A stretch of 64,000 bases of DNA from the NCBI GenBank assembly GCA_902571955.1, contig CACGDZ010000001.1:124001-188000 (forward strand), written 5' to 3'. Source of the stretch: an uncultured Pelagibacteraceae bacterium. GTDB lineage: Bacteria; Pseudomonadota; Alphaproteobacteria; Pelagibacterales; Pelagibacteraceae. Shown here in pieces: positions 1 to 8,279 of the stretch. Each line of letters starts with the position of its first letter. Positions within the stretch are counted from its first letter, which is position 1. A program made the position numbers and the translations under genes. The notes below the pieces were generated by a model that did no database searches, was not told where the DNA came from, and saw nothing but the letters and a program-made list of their open reading frames with translations.

Positions 1-429
1 AACGTAAATACAGGTCAAGCACCTTCTTGGAGAGATAATTTTTTTGAAGGGGTTCCATCTCCAGCAGGAGGAATCTTAGTTCTAACTCCATTAATTTTTA
101 GTCTTACAAGCTTTGATTTTATAAATATTAATAATGATATAGTTGTCCCGGTTTTTTTTATTATAACATCTTTGTTATTGATTAGTAAATTCCCAAGTTA
201 TTCATTTAAAAAAATTGTAATTCAAAGAAAAGCAACCATTTTTCTTTTATTTGGAATAGTTTTATTTTTTGGATTACTTCTAATATATACATTTAACGTT
301 ATATCTATTAGTGCAATCATTTACTTAGGTATGCTTCCAATTAGTTTTTTTCATTATCAAAAATTAAAAAAACAAAACGAGGATCAGAATTATAAAGATG
401 AAGATGATGATCTCGAAGATATTTTATAA
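1..429 (+). CDS. pssA: CDP-diacylglycerol-serine O-phosphatidyltransferase, C-terminal part
   Basis: The 5' end lies outside the window; an open frame runs from base 1 to the TAA at 427-429 (142 residues). The visible part starts NVNTGQAPSWRDNFFEGVPS and continues PAGG, a stretch I recognise from bacterial CDP-diacylglycerol-serine phosphatidyltransferases, just after the catalytic CDP-alcohol motif, which is not visible. Several hydrophobic helices follow, then an acidic cytoplasmic tail (EDQNYKDEDDDLEDIL). The family makes phosphatidylserine, the precursor of phosphatidylethanolamine, in the inner membrane. The stop overlaps the next ATG by one base, so the two genes are probably cotranscribed. 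The family is fairly certain; the exact product depends on the missing part. Confidence 0.8.
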   Translation, partial: NVNTGQAPSWRDNFFEGVPSPAGGILVLTPLIFSLTSFDFININNDIVVPVFFIITSLLLISKFPSYSFKKIVIQRKATIFLLFGIVLFFGLLLIYTFNVISISAIIYLGMLPISFFHYQKLKKQNEDQNYKDEDDDLEDIL

Positions 430-1340
430 TGAAAAAAAATGTCATTGTATCATTAGCTGATTCAAATTATTTCCCTTTATTAAATGAGTTAATAGACTCT
501 ATAAAACAATTTAAAGAGAGTTCTGAAGTTGCAATCTGTATTTTGGATGCTGGTTTATCAGAGGATCAAAAAACAAAATTATCAACAAAAGTAGACGAGG
601 TAAAACAAGCAGAGTGGGATATAAAAGTTCCAGATAGTAAAATTAAAGGGCGTGAATGGTTAAAGAGTCAAGTATCTAGGGCTTTTTTACCCAAATATTT
701 CCCAAGATATGAAAAATATTTATGGATTGATTGTGATGCTTGGGTCAATGATTGGCAATCTATTGAGCTTTATTTTAAAGCGTGTGAAAATGGTAAATTA
801 GGAATTACACAAACTATCGGACCAGGTTACAAGATTACTTCCAGAGTAAATTGGGTTTTTGGAAAACTAGCAATTATTAAATCTCAAAATTTTAAACACG
901 CAATAAAATCTAATATTAGTCTAGAAAAAGCAAGAAAGTTAGCCTTTGCACCTCACATCAATATTGGTGTTTTTTCTTTAGAAAAAAATTCAGTGTGCTG
1001 GGATTCATGGCAGGAAAATTTGAAACAAACACTAGTTGGTGGAGAAATATTTGGCTCTGAACAATTAGCAATGAATATGTCTGTATATGTTGACAACTTA
1101 GAAACTGAATTTCTTCCTTTAAACTGCAATTGGATCACTAGTAATCTTTTGCCAAAATTTGATGAGGATAATGATACGTGGGTAGAGCCTTATTTACCTA
1201 ACTATAAAATTGGAATTATGCATTTAGCTGCTGGTATCTGGAAAGATAATGAAGATATGAGATTAAACAAGAATATTAAAATAAATATTCAAACTCTTAC
1301 AGGAAAAATTTTAAATAAAAGTTTAAGATTTAATAATTAA
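429..1340 (+). CDS. Glycosyltransferase-like protein with DxD motif
   Basis: 303 residues. The N-terminus (KKNVIVSLADSNYFPLLNEL) looks like the nucleotide-binding start of a GT-A fold. Near residue 100 the sequence YLWIDCDAWVNDW carries a DxD-type motif that in such enzymes binds the metal and sugar nucleotide. No signal peptide or membrane helix is evident, so the protein is probably cytosolic or peripheral. It starts in the TAATG overlap with the phosphatidylserine synthase gene and is followed without a gap by rlmE. It resembles GT8-like enzymes, but the acceptor and donor cannot be read from sequence. Lipopolysaccharide or glycolipid decoration is a guess from general knowledge of such genes. 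Confidence 0.6.
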   Translation: MKKNVIVSLADSNYFPLLNELIDSIKQFKESSEVAICILDAGLSEDQKTKLSTKVDEVKQAEWDIKVPDSKIKGREWLKSQVSRAFLPKYFPRYEKYLWIDCDAWVNDWQSIELYFKACENGKLGITQTIGPGYKITSRVNWVFGKLAIIKSQNFKHAIKSNISLEKARKLAFAPHINIGVFSLEKNSVCWDSWQENLKQTLVGGEIFGSEQLAMNMSVYVDNLETEFLPLNCNWITSNLLPKFDEDNDTWVEPYLPNYKIGIMHLAAGIWKDNEDMRLNKNIKINIQTLTGKILNKSLRFNN

Positions 1341-1952
1341 TTGAAAAAAAATAAAATCTCTAAGAACTGGGTTAATAAACATCGTAGAGATATTTATGTT
1401 AGACAATCTAAAGTTGATGGGTATCGTGCTAGATCAGCTTACAAATTAATTGAAATTGACGAAAAATTTAAAATTTTTAAAGGTGGATTATCAGTAATTG
1501 ATATCGGTGCAGCTCCAGGAAGTTGGTCACAATATGCTCTTAAAGGAGCTAAAAGTGGAAAATTGATATCTATAGATTTAAAAAAAATGGAACCAATTGG
1601 TAATAGTGTTCAAATAAAAGGAGATTTTACTGAAGAAAAAACTAAAGATGAAATCAAAAAAAATATAAAAGGTAAAGTTGACATTGTAATGTCAGATATG
1701 GCTGTAGATACGACGGGTATTAAAAATATAGACTCAATACAAACAGGTGAACTATGTAAAGAAGCTATGTTTTTTGCAAAAGATTTAATGAAAGAAAATG
1801 GATATTTTATTTCAAAAATTTTTATGGGAGGAACGTTTAACGAAATCGTCGCAGAGGGAAAAAAATATTTTAAAGAAGTTAAGGTTTTTAAACCAAAATC
1901 AAGTAGAAAAGATTCAAAAGAAAGTTTTATAATTTGTAGAAAAATTCGATAG
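1341..1952 (+). CDS. rlmE: 23S rRNA (uridine-2552-2'-O)-methyltransferase
   Basis: 203 residues, normal length for RlmE (FtsJ). RSAYKLIEID near residue 32 carries the first catalytic Lys, VIDIGAAPGSWSQ is the SAM-binding motif I, MSDMAVDTTG holds the catalytic Asp, FISKIF the second Lys, and SFIICRKIR the terminal part with the preceding Glu (KES), so the K-D-K-E tetrad is complete. The family methylates the ribose of U2552 in the A loop of the large subunit rRNA, a late step of ribosome assembly. The start is a TTG immediately after the stop of the previous gene; no ATG lies near the conserved N-terminus, so translation is probably coupled. Confidence 0.93.
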   Translation: MKKNKISKNWVNKHRRDIYVRQSKVDGYRARSAYKLIEIDEKFKIFKGGLSVIDIGAAPGSWSQYALKGAKSGKLISIDLKKMEPIGNSVQIKGDFTEEKTKDEIKKNIKGKVDIVMSDMAVDTTGIKNIDSIQTGELCKEAMFFAKDLMKENGYFISKIFMGGTFNEIVAEGKKYFKEVKVFKPKSSRKDSKESFIICRKIR

Positions 1953-1989
1953 AGACTTTTAATTTTAAAGGAATCGTATATAAAAGATT

Positions 1990-3066
1990 ATGGTTCCCAT
2001 AAAAGAAGCACTTACCTTTGATGATGTTACATTAGCTCCAAAGTATTCAGAAATATTGCCTTCTGATGCGGATACCAGTGTATCTTTAACAAAGCATTTA
2101 AAACTTGAAATTCCACTTTTGTCATCTGCAATGGATACTGTCACAGAGAGTAAAATGGCAATTGCTATAGCTAAAGCTGGTGGTATTGGTGTAATTCACA
2201 GAAACCTTGATATAAAAAAACAATTATTAGAGATTAAAAAAGTTAAAAAACAAAAATTGATAGTTGGAGCGGCTGTAGGTGCGTCACCAAATGAATTTCT
2301 TAGAGCAAAAGAAATAATTAAAGAAGACGTAGATTTAATCGTAGTAGATACAGCGCACGGTCATACAAAGAAAGTTGCAGAAATAATCAAATATATAAAA
2401 AAAACAAAAACTAACAAAATTGCTTTATGTGCAGGAAATATTGCTACACCAGAGGCTGCAAAGTTCCTGATAAATTTAGGAGTAGATATAATTAAAATTG
2501 GTATAGGGCCTGGTTCTATTTGCACAACAAGATTAGTTGCTGGAATAGGAGTTCCTCAATTAAGCGCAATTTTAGATGTAAGAAGTGGTTTAAAGAATAA
2601 AAATGTAAAAATTATTTCAGATGGAGGAATAAAATATTCTGGTGATCTAGCCAAGGCTTTTGCTGCAGGAGCTGATGCTGTAATGATTGGCTCGTTATTT
2701 GCAGGTACAAACGAAACTCCTGGAAAATTAATTAAAAAAAATGGACAACTCTTCAAAAGTTTTAGAGGCATGGGATCTGTAGGGGCTATGAATAAAGGAT
2801 CAGCAGATAGATACTTTCAAAAAAAACAGAAAGATTCCTCAAAATATGTACCTGAAGGTGTTGAAGGTTTTGTAAAATATAAAGGAGACGTTAGGAGTAT
2901 TATTTATAAATTAATTGGTGGATTGAAATCTTCTATGGGTTATCTTGGATCAAAAACAATTATTAAATTAAGAAATAAACCACAGTTTGTGAAAATTACA
3001 AAAGCTGGATTTTATGAAAGTATGGTTCATAATGTAGATGTGGTAAAAAATGATAGTAAATATTAA
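1990..3066 (+). CDS. guaB: IMP dehydrogenase lacking the CBS (Bateman) domain
   Basis: 358 residues against about 490 for usual bacterial enzymes. The catalytic barrel is intact: EALTFDDVTLAP at the start, SSAMDTVTE, GIGPGSICTTRLVAGIG with the active-site Cys, the DGGIKYSGDLAKA phosphate loop, RGMGSVGAMNKGSADRYF and the flap YVPEGVEGFVKYKG. The missing part lies between HRNLDIKKQLLEIKKVKK and KLIVGAAVGAS, exactly where the two CBS repeats sit in E. coli GuaB. The enzyme oxidises IMP to XMP, the committed step of GMP synthesis. It is followed by a TPR protein and guaA, so the pathway pair is kept together. Loss of the Bateman domain suggests that purine-nucleotide allosteric control is lost. 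Confidence 0.95.
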   Translation: MVPIKEALTFDDVTLAPKYSEILPSDADTSVSLTKHLKLEIPLLSSAMDTVTESKMAIAIAKAGGIGVIHRNLDIKKQLLEIKKVKKQKLIVGAAVGASPNEFLRAKEIIKEDVDLIVVDTAHGHTKKVAEIIKYIKKTKTNKIALCAGNIATPEAAKFLINLGVDIIKIGIGPGSICTTRLVAGIGVPQLSAILDVRSGLKNKNVKIISDGGIKYSGDLAKAFAAGADAVMIGSLFAGTNETPGKLIKKNGQLFKSFRGMGSVGAMNKGSADRYFQKKQKDSSKYVPEGVEGFVKYKGDVRSIIYKLIGGLKSSMGYLGSKTIIKLRNKPQFVKITKAGFYESMVHNVDVVKNDSKY

Positions 3067-3506
3067 TGAGAAAATTTTTCAAATTTATAGGATTAATACT
3101 TTTAACAGGTTTTTTTAACAGCACGTCTTTTAGTAAAGAAAATTTTTTTAATGAGGCTTTAAAATTGTTTAAAAAAGAAAAATATGAAGATGCGCGTTTT
3201 TTATTTGAGAGGAATATAGTTTTTAATCCAAAAGATGCAAAATCATATTTATATTTAGCAAAAATATATAATAAAGAAGAAAATCAAAGAAAAGAAGAAT
3301 ACAATTTAGAAACAACACTTTTAATTGAGCCTGATAATGAGGATGCTTTATTAATGCTAATGAAAATTGCTTTAGAAAAATCAAATTATGAAAAAGTAAA
3401 AGATCTTTCAGATAAGTTTGTAAAAGTTTGTAAAAATTTATGTAATGAAAACAAAGATATTCAAAAATCATTAAAAAATATAGAACCTGAAAATAATGAG
3501 TCCTGA
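3066..3506 (+). CDS. Small exported TPR protein between guaB and guaA
   Basis: 146 residues. The N-terminus ([20 protein letters not shown]) is a signal peptide or anchor. The rest is helical with repeats of TPR type, for example [20 protein letters not shown], then [14 protein letters not shown] and [23 protein letters not shown] proteins of this kind usually hold protein partners in the periplasm; no catalytic motif is seen. It starts in a TAATG overlap with guaB and its end overlaps the guaA start by 11 bases, so it is translated as part of the gua operon. Why an exported scaffold sits inside a purine operon is not evident, and the function is unknown. Confidence 0.72.
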   Translation: MRKFFKFIGLILLTGFFNSTSFSKENFFNEALKLFKKEKYEDARFLFERNIVFNPKDAKSYLYLAKIYNKEENQRKEEYNLETTLLIEPDNEDALLMLMKIALEKSNYEKVKDLSDKFVKVCKNLCNENKDIQKSLKNIEPENNES

Positions 3507-5058
3507 TCAAAATCTCGATAAAGTCCTAATAATAGATTTTGGTTCTCAATTTACCCAGTTAATTGCAAGAAGAGTAAGAGAATTAGGTGTATTTTCAGAA
3601 ATAGTTAGTCACAAAAAGATAAAACTAAAAGACATAAATAACAGCATTAAAGGAATAGTATTATCTGGAGGTCCATTAAATGTTTATCAAATAAATAAGT
3701 ATTCCTTTGATAAAAAAATTTTACAATTTGATGTTCCTGTTCTTGGAATATGTTTTGGGCATCAAATTTTGTCAAAGCTTAATGGTGGAAAAGTAAAACA
3801 ATCAAAACATAGAGAATTTGGTCTAGCTAATGTTTATAAAAAAATAAACAGTCCTTTAACAACTAATTTTTTTGGAAATAAAAAATCTAAACAAGTTTGG
3901 ATGAGTCATGCTGATCAAGTTACAAAACTTCCCAAGAATTTTAAAGTTCTTGCATCGAGCACAAATTCAAAATTTGCAATTGTTGAAAATAAAACAAAAA
4001 AATATTATGGTGTGCAATTTCATCCCGAAGTAACTCATACAGATAATGGAAAGAAATTAATAAGTAATTTTATTTTCTCAATTTGTAAAATAAAAAGAAA
4101 TTGGACCTCTAAGGATCAAAAAAAACAGCTTATTAAAGATTTGAGACAACAAATTGGAAATAACAAAGTTATTTGTGCCTTATCTGGTGGTGTTGATAGT
4201 AGTGTAGTCGCACAATTACTGAACAAAGCTATTGGTAAAAAACTTTATTGTGTTTTTGTGAATACTGGTTTTTTAAGAAAAAATGAAGAAGTTCAAGTAA
4301 TCCAAACATTTAAAAGACGTTTAAAAATAAATTTAATTTATGTAAATGCTGAAAAAGAATTCTTTAAAAAATTAAAAAACGTTTCTGATCCAGAGAAAAA
4401 AAGAAAAATAATTGGCAATTTATTTATAAAAATATTTGAGCAGTATTCTAAGAAAATTAAAAATGTTAAATTTTTAGCTCAAGGTACTCTTTATCCAGAT
4501 TTAATCGAAAGCAAATCTGTTACTGGTAGTCAAACTTCTAAAATTAAATCTCATCATAATGTTGGGGGCCTACCAAAAAAAATGAATTTAAAATTAGTAG
4601 AACCACTAAAATTTCTATTTAAAGACGAGGTAAGAAAATTAGGATTAGAGTTAAATTTAAATAAAGAAATAATTTCTAGGCACCCTTTTCCTGGACCAGG
4701 TTTAGCTATTCGAATGCCAGGTATAATAAATAATGAAAAAATCAAAATTTTAAAAGAAGCTGATTATTATTTTATTCAAGCTTTAAAAAACCATGGTCTT
4801 TATCACAAGATTTGGCAAGCTTATGCAGCTTTACTGCCTGTAAAAACAGTTGGGGTAATGGGTGATAATCGTACTTATGAATATATTTGCTTATTAAGAG
4901 CAATTACATCTGAGGATGGAATGACTGCAGATTATTATGAATTTAAAAAGTCTTTTATGCAATCTATTTCAAATAAAATAGTGAATAGTATTAGAGGTAT
5001 CAATAGAGTTGTTTACGACGTTACATCAAAACCACCAAGCACTATTGAATTAGAGTGA
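3496..5058 (+). CDS. guaA: GMP synthase (glutamine-hydrolysing)
   Basis: 520 residues, full length. An N-terminal class I glutamine amidotransferase (about 1-200) shows GICFGHQ with the nucleophilic Cys and FHPEV with the catalytic His. The ATP pyrophosphatase domain follows with the PP-loop [12 protein letters not shown] near residue 230, and the dimerisation domain ends KPPSTIELE, the usual GuaA tail. It converts XMP, ATP and glutamine to GMP in the cytosol. The gene overlaps the preceding TPR gene by 11 bases and shares an operon with guaB. The ATG start lies just before the conserved [20 protein letters not shown], so the start is well supported. Confidence 0.97.
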   Translation: MSPDQNLDKVLIIDFGSQFTQLIARRVRELGVFSEIVSHKKIKLKDINNSIKGIVLSGGPLNVYQINKYSFDKKILQFDVPVLGICFGHQILSKLNGGKVKQSKHREFGLANVYKKINSPLTTNFFGNKKSKQVWMSHADQVTKLPKNFKVLASSTNSKFAIVENKTKKYYGVQFHPEVTHTDNGKKLISNFIFSICKIKRNWTSKDQKKQLIKDLRQQIGNNKVICALSGGVDSSVVAQLLNKAIGKKLYCVFVNTGFLRKNEEVQVIQTFKRRLKINLIYVNAEKEFFKKLKNVSDPEKKRKIIGNLFIKIFEQYSKKIKNVKFLAQGTLYPDLIESKSVTGSQTSKIKSHHNVGGLPKKMNLKLVEPLKFLFKDEVRKLGLELNLNKEIISRHPFPGPGLAIRMPGIINNEKIKILKEADYYFIQALKNHGLYHKIWQAYAALLPVKTVGVMGDNRTYEYICLLRAITSEDGMTADYYEFKKSFMQSISNKIVNSIRGINRVVYDVTSKPPSTIELE

Positions 5059-5079
5059 TTTTTAACTATAAATATTGAT

Positions 5080-5499
5080 ATGAAATATTTACATACTATG
5101 ATTAGAATTAGCGATGTTGATGCATCTCTAAGATTTTTTTGTGAAGGTCTTGGACTTAAAGAAACAAGAAGAAAAGATAGTGAAAAAGGAAGATACACTT
5201 TAATCTTTCTTGCTCCACCAAATGACAAAAATGCAGAGATTGAATTAACATATAATTGGGATGGCGATGATTTAGGAGAGGGATCAAGAAATTTTGGTCA
5301 TCTAGCTTACAGAGTAGATAATGTTTATGAGACATGCCAAAAACTTATGGACATGGGCTACACTATTAATAGACCACCAAGAGACGGCCATATGGCTTTT
5401 GTTAGATCACCGGATAAAATTTCAATAGAATTACTTCAAGACGGATATTTAGATCCTCAAGAACCCTGGTCTTCAATGGAAAATACTGGCATTTGGTAA
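5080..5499 (+). CDS. gloA: Lactoylglutathione lyase (glyoxalase I)
   Basis: 139 residues, a single VOC-superfamily unit as in bacterial GloA. The four expected metal ligands are visible: His in YLHTMIRI (about residue 5), Glu in AEIELTYNW, His in NFGHLAYRV and Glu in ISIELLQDG. GloA isomerises the hemithioacetal of methylglyoxal and glutathione to S-lactoylglutathione, detoxifying methylglyoxal. It lies 21 bases after guaA and 15 before panB on the same strand. Glutathione synthesis genes are present near 43.5-45.7 kb, so the cofactor is made by the cell. I read it as classical glyoxalase I rather than a generic dioxygenase-fold protein because all four ligands and the family spacing are retained. 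Confidence 0.9.
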   Translation: MKYLHTMIRISDVDASLRFFCEGLGLKETRRKDSEKGRYTLIFLAPPNDKNAEIELTYNWDGDDLGEGSRNFGHLAYRVDNVYETCQKLMDMGYTINRPPRDGHMAFVRSPDKISIELLQDGYLDPQEPWSSMENTGIW

Positions 5500-5514
5500 T
5501 TTCTACCAATGTGA

Positions 5515-6285
5515 ATGAACAAAATTAAAAAAATAATTTCTAAAAAAAACAAAACTAAAATAGTTAGTTTAACTGCATATTCAAAAAATGTTGCATCTAT
5601 TTTAGATAATTATTGCGATATTATACTTGTTGGAGATTCTCTTGGATCTGTTTTGTATAATTATAAATCTACAAGAGAAGTGACTTTGAATACTATGATT
5701 GAACATTCTAAAAGTGTCAGAATGGGTATAAAAAAAAGTTTAATGATCGTTGACATGCCACATAACACTTATCGAAACCCTAAAGAAGCATTGAAAAATG
5801 CAAAACAGATAATGAAAAAAACTAAATGTGATGGAGTAAAATTAGAAGGTGGAAAAAAAATTTATGAAACAGTCAAAACTTTAATTCAAAATAAAATTCC
5901 AGTTATGGGTCATTTAGGTTTACTTCCTCAGTCAGATAAAACTTTCAAATTTAAGGGCAAAAATAAGCTAGAAAGGAATAATATTCTTAGGGACGCTCAA
6001 TTATTAGAAAAAGCTGGAGTGTTTTCAATTGTTTTAGAATGTGTGGAAACTTCTTTGGCAAAGCTTGTGACTCAAAGTTTAAATATACTAACTATTGGTA
6101 TTGGATCTTCTAAATATTGTGATGGTCAAATATTAGTTTTTGACGATTTAATTGGTCTTAATCCAACGAATTATAGGTTTGTTAAAAAATATGCTAATAT
6201 TAGAAATGATATTTCTAAAGCTGTTTTAAATTATTCAAAAGAAGTTAGAAAAATTAAATTTCCAAATAAAAAAAATTCTTATTAA
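5515..6285 (+). CDS. panB: 3-methyl-2-oxobutanoate hydroxymethyltransferase
   Basis: 256 residues, normal for PanB. The family motifs appear in order: KIVSLTAYSKNVASILD, VGDSLGSVLYNY with a metal-binding Asp, IVDMPHNTYR with the second Asp, VKLEGG with the metal-binding Glu, MGHLGLLPQS, and VLECVE with the catalytic Glu. The enzyme transfers a hydroxymethyl group from 5,10-methylene-tetrahydrofolate to 3-methyl-2-oxobutanoate, the first step to pantothenate and coenzyme A. It closes the plus-strand run that begins with pssA and ends directly against the convergent TerC-family gene. panC and panE are not in the window. Methylene-tetrahydrofolate is also the product of the glycine cleavage system encoded further on. 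Confidence 0.93.
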   Translation: MNKIKKIISKKNKTKIVSLTAYSKNVASILDNYCDIILVGDSLGSVLYNYKSTREVTLNTMIEHSKSVRMGIKKSLMIVDMPHNTYRNPKEALKNAKQIMKKTKCDGVKLEGGKKIYETVKTLIQNKIPVMGHLGLLPQSDKTFKFKGKNKLERNNILRDAQLLEKAGVFSIVLECVETSLAKLVTQSLNILTIGIGSSKYCDGQILVFDDLIGLNPTNYRFVKKYANIRNDISKAVLNYSKEVRKIKFPNKKNSY

Positions 6286-6897
6286 TTAAAAGTATTTTTT
6301 AAATTTCTCATTAATATTTAATATTTCAAGATCAACAAGTCCACCAATTACTAGTTGAAGACCAACTATTAAGATAAATACCAAACCAACATAAGCTATC
6401 CAAATATGTCTCTGTATGTAATTAGCCATATATGTAGCTAAAGCTCCAGTTAAAACAACCGACAACATAAGTCCAAATATCATAAATCCAAAATATCCTT
6501 TTGCAGCCGCAACTACACCAATCACATTATCAAAACTAATCATGATATCTGCAAATAAAACTTTTCCAATACTACTAATGTATGAAGGTTCTTTACCTTT
6601 TTTTGTAGTGGGTTTTACTTTTTTTATGTCTAATAAATCCTTTCTTAAATCGTTTACAATCCAAATTAATAACAGACCACCTAAAATTTTAATAAAATAG
6701 AATTCAAATAAAAAAGTTGCAAATACAGCAAAAAAAATTTTAAAAACAAATGCTCCAATTACACCCCAAAGAATTATTTGCTTTCTATTTTTTGGAACAA
6801 AATTTGAAGCAATAGATCCAACAATCACTGCATTATCTGCTGTTAATATAATTGTTATAAAAATTATATTGGTTAAAATTATGAGTTCTTCAATCAA
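6286..6897 (-). CDS. TerC / YjbE-family integral membrane protein
   Basis: 203 residues with about six to seven hydrophobic helices. The intramembrane acidic motifs typical of TerC relatives are present: LTADNAVIVG near residue 20 and ISFDNVIGVVAA near residue 125. A charged loop (DLRKDLLDIKKVKPTTKKGK) lies between the two halves. Members of this group are linked to metal ion export, including manganese and the metalation of exported proteins; which ion this one handles cannot be read. The gene ends at the base next to the panB stop, in convergent orientation. Upstream lies a 97-base gap with a perfect stem-loop. Confidence 0.82.
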   Translation of the reverse strand: MIEELIILTNIIFITIILTADNAVIVGSIASNFVPKNRKQIILWGVIGAFVFKIFFAVFATFLFEFYFIKILGGLLLIWIVNDLRKDLLDIKKVKPTTKKGKEPSYISSIGKVLFADIMISFDNVIGVVAAAKGYFGFMIFGLMLSVVLTGALATYMANYIQRHIWIAYVGLVFILIVGLQLVIGGLVDLEILNINEKFKKYF

Positions 6898-6947
6898 GAT
6901 GGGTTAATATTATTTTAATTTGTGAATTTTTCAATAAATACTATTTT

Positions 6948-6974
6948 TAAGCTGGTGATTTTAACACCAGCTTA
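6948..6974. terminator. Perfect 10-bp stem-loop between two minus-strand genes
   Basis: TAAGCTGGTG (6948-6957) is followed by a seven-base loop and the exact complement CACCAGCTTA (6965-6974). The stem is unusually GC-rich for this DNA. On the plus strand it is followed by a T-rich run (ATTTTATATTT), so it looks like an intrinsic terminator for plus-strand transcription or read-through from panB. On the minus strand, which carries both neighbouring genes, the bases after the stem are A-rich, so it is a poor classical terminator there, though the hairpin could still protect the 3' end of the pxpA-TPR transcript. Confidence 0.5.
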
Positions 6975-6994
6975 TTTTATATTTAGTGTTTAAA

Positions 6995-7480
6995 TTAATA
7001 TTTAGATTTTTTAGTACCTTCAATAACTTCTTTTAACTGTGTATATTCTTTACAGTTACAGTTTTCTAATATTTTTAATCTTTCTTTTGCTAAGTTTAAT
7101 CTATTTGTTACAACATATAGTTCACCTAAATATTCGTTTATACCTATATGATTAGGTTCAATTTCCAGACCTTGTAGATAATATTTTTCACCGTTCTCGT
7201 AATCACCGAGTTTTCGAGTAGTAAAACCTAAATAATTTAAAGTATCAGCTTTGTTAGGTTTTTCTGAGTTTGATTTTAAAAGTAATTTTTGAGCTTTAGC
7301 ATATCTTTTTTTTGCCTTTTCAAGTTTACCTTTTGACTCATATTTTTTTGCAAATTTAATTGACTCTACCGCTTTATCATAATTTGATTTTACTTTTGAA
7401 GAAGTGGAGTCTGATCCTGCAGAAAAAGAACTTGTCGTAAACAATGTTAAAATCAAAATTACAAATATTTTTTTAATCAT
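6995..7480 (-). CDS. Exported TPR-repeat protein
   Basis: 161 residues. It begins MIKKIFVILILTLFTTSSFS, a clear signal peptide, with a likely signal peptidase I site before AGSDS. The mature part carries TPR-like repeats, best seen in ADTLNYLGFTTRKLGDYENG followed by EKYYLQGLEIEP and GINEYLGELYVVTNRLNLAK. A pair of cysteines (ENCNCKEY) lies near the end. It is a periplasmic or membrane-tethered scaffold of unknown partner. Its start overlaps the end of pxpA by eight bases on the same strand, so the two are probably cotranscribed. It resembles the TPR protein between guaB and guaA only in general architecture. Confidence 0.8.
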   Translation of the reverse strand: MIKKIFVILILTLFTTSSFSAGSDSTSSKVKSNYDKAVESIKFAKKYESKGKLEKAKKRYAKAQKLLLKSNSEKPNKADTLNYLGFTTRKLGDYENGEKYYLQGLEIEPNHIGINEYLGELYVVTNRLNLAKERLKILENCNCKEYTQLKEVIEGTKKSKY

Positions 7481-8252
7481 TTATAAATTTCTCCATTTTA
7501 TTTAAAGGTTTTAATTGTAATCCATTTTCTAACAGGTTTTCTTTTATTGATTTAGCTGTTGATAACGAACTTTCGTTATCCCCATGTATGCACACAGAGT
7601 CAATTTCACAAGGTATCTGCTTTCCACTGTGACAATTAAGCGACTGATTTTTAACCATATTTAGCAAATGTTTTTTGGCTTCTTCTGGATCAGTAATAAG
7701 AGCGTGTGGTTTTTTTCTAGAAACCAAATTGCCATCATCCTCATAATTTCTATCTGCAAAAATCTCACAAGCTATACGCATGTTCATCTTTTTTGCTGCT
7801 TGTTCCATTTTTGATCCCGTAGGAACCAAATAAATTAAATCTTTACTAATCTCATTTATTGTTTTTGCTAAAGTAGTAGCTAAATCAATATCTTCACAAG
7901 CCATATTATTTAAAGCGCCATGTGGTTTAATATGAGTAACATTTTCTCCATGATCTTGAGCAATTTTTTGAAGGATTTCATATTGATCAATTATTAATTT
8001 TCTCACCTCGTTTGAAGGAAGATTCATTCTTTTTCTTCCAAAATTTTCTGGATCTTTAAAAGATGGATGCGCTCCAATACTAACACCATTTTTTTTTGAA
8101 ATTTGAACCACTTGTTTCATAGAATCATCGTCACCTGCATGGTAACCACATGCTACATTAGCTGAATTTACTATTTCGAGTAAATTTGGATCATTCTTAT
8201 TTGAATGATGTTTTGATTTTTCCCCTAAATCACAATTTATATTAATTTCCAT
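7473..8252 (-). CDS. pxpA: 5-oxoprolinase subunit A (LamB/YcsF family)
   Basis: 259 residues, normal for PxpA. The start is EININCDLGEKSKHH, the family's conserved N-terminal DLGE motif; ANVACGYHAGDDDSMKQVV and SIGAHPSFKDPENFGR are further hallmarks, as are HIKPHGALNNMA and VCIHGDNESSL. With PxpB and PxpC it forms the ATP-dependent 5-oxoprolinase that opens pyroglutamate to glutamate, disposing of a spontaneous damage product of glutamine and glutathione turnover. It is divergent from pxpBC with only 27 bases between the starts, so the two promoters must overlap each other or the coding sequence. Confidence 0.93.
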   Translation of the reverse strand: MEININCDLGEKSKHHSNKNDPNLLEIVNSANVACGYHAGDDDSMKQVVQISKKNGVSIGAHPSFKDPENFGRKRMNLPSNEVRKLIIDQYEILQKIAQDHGENVTHIKPHGALNNMACEDIDLATTLAKTINEISKDLIYLVPTGSKMEQAAKKMNMRIACEIFADRNYEDDGNLVSRKKPHALITDPEEAKKHLLNMVKNQSLNCHSGKQIPCEIDSVCIHGDNESSLSTAKSIKENLLENGLQLKPLNKMEKFIND

Positions 8253-8279
8253 AGACTATAATGTTGAGTATAACATGGC

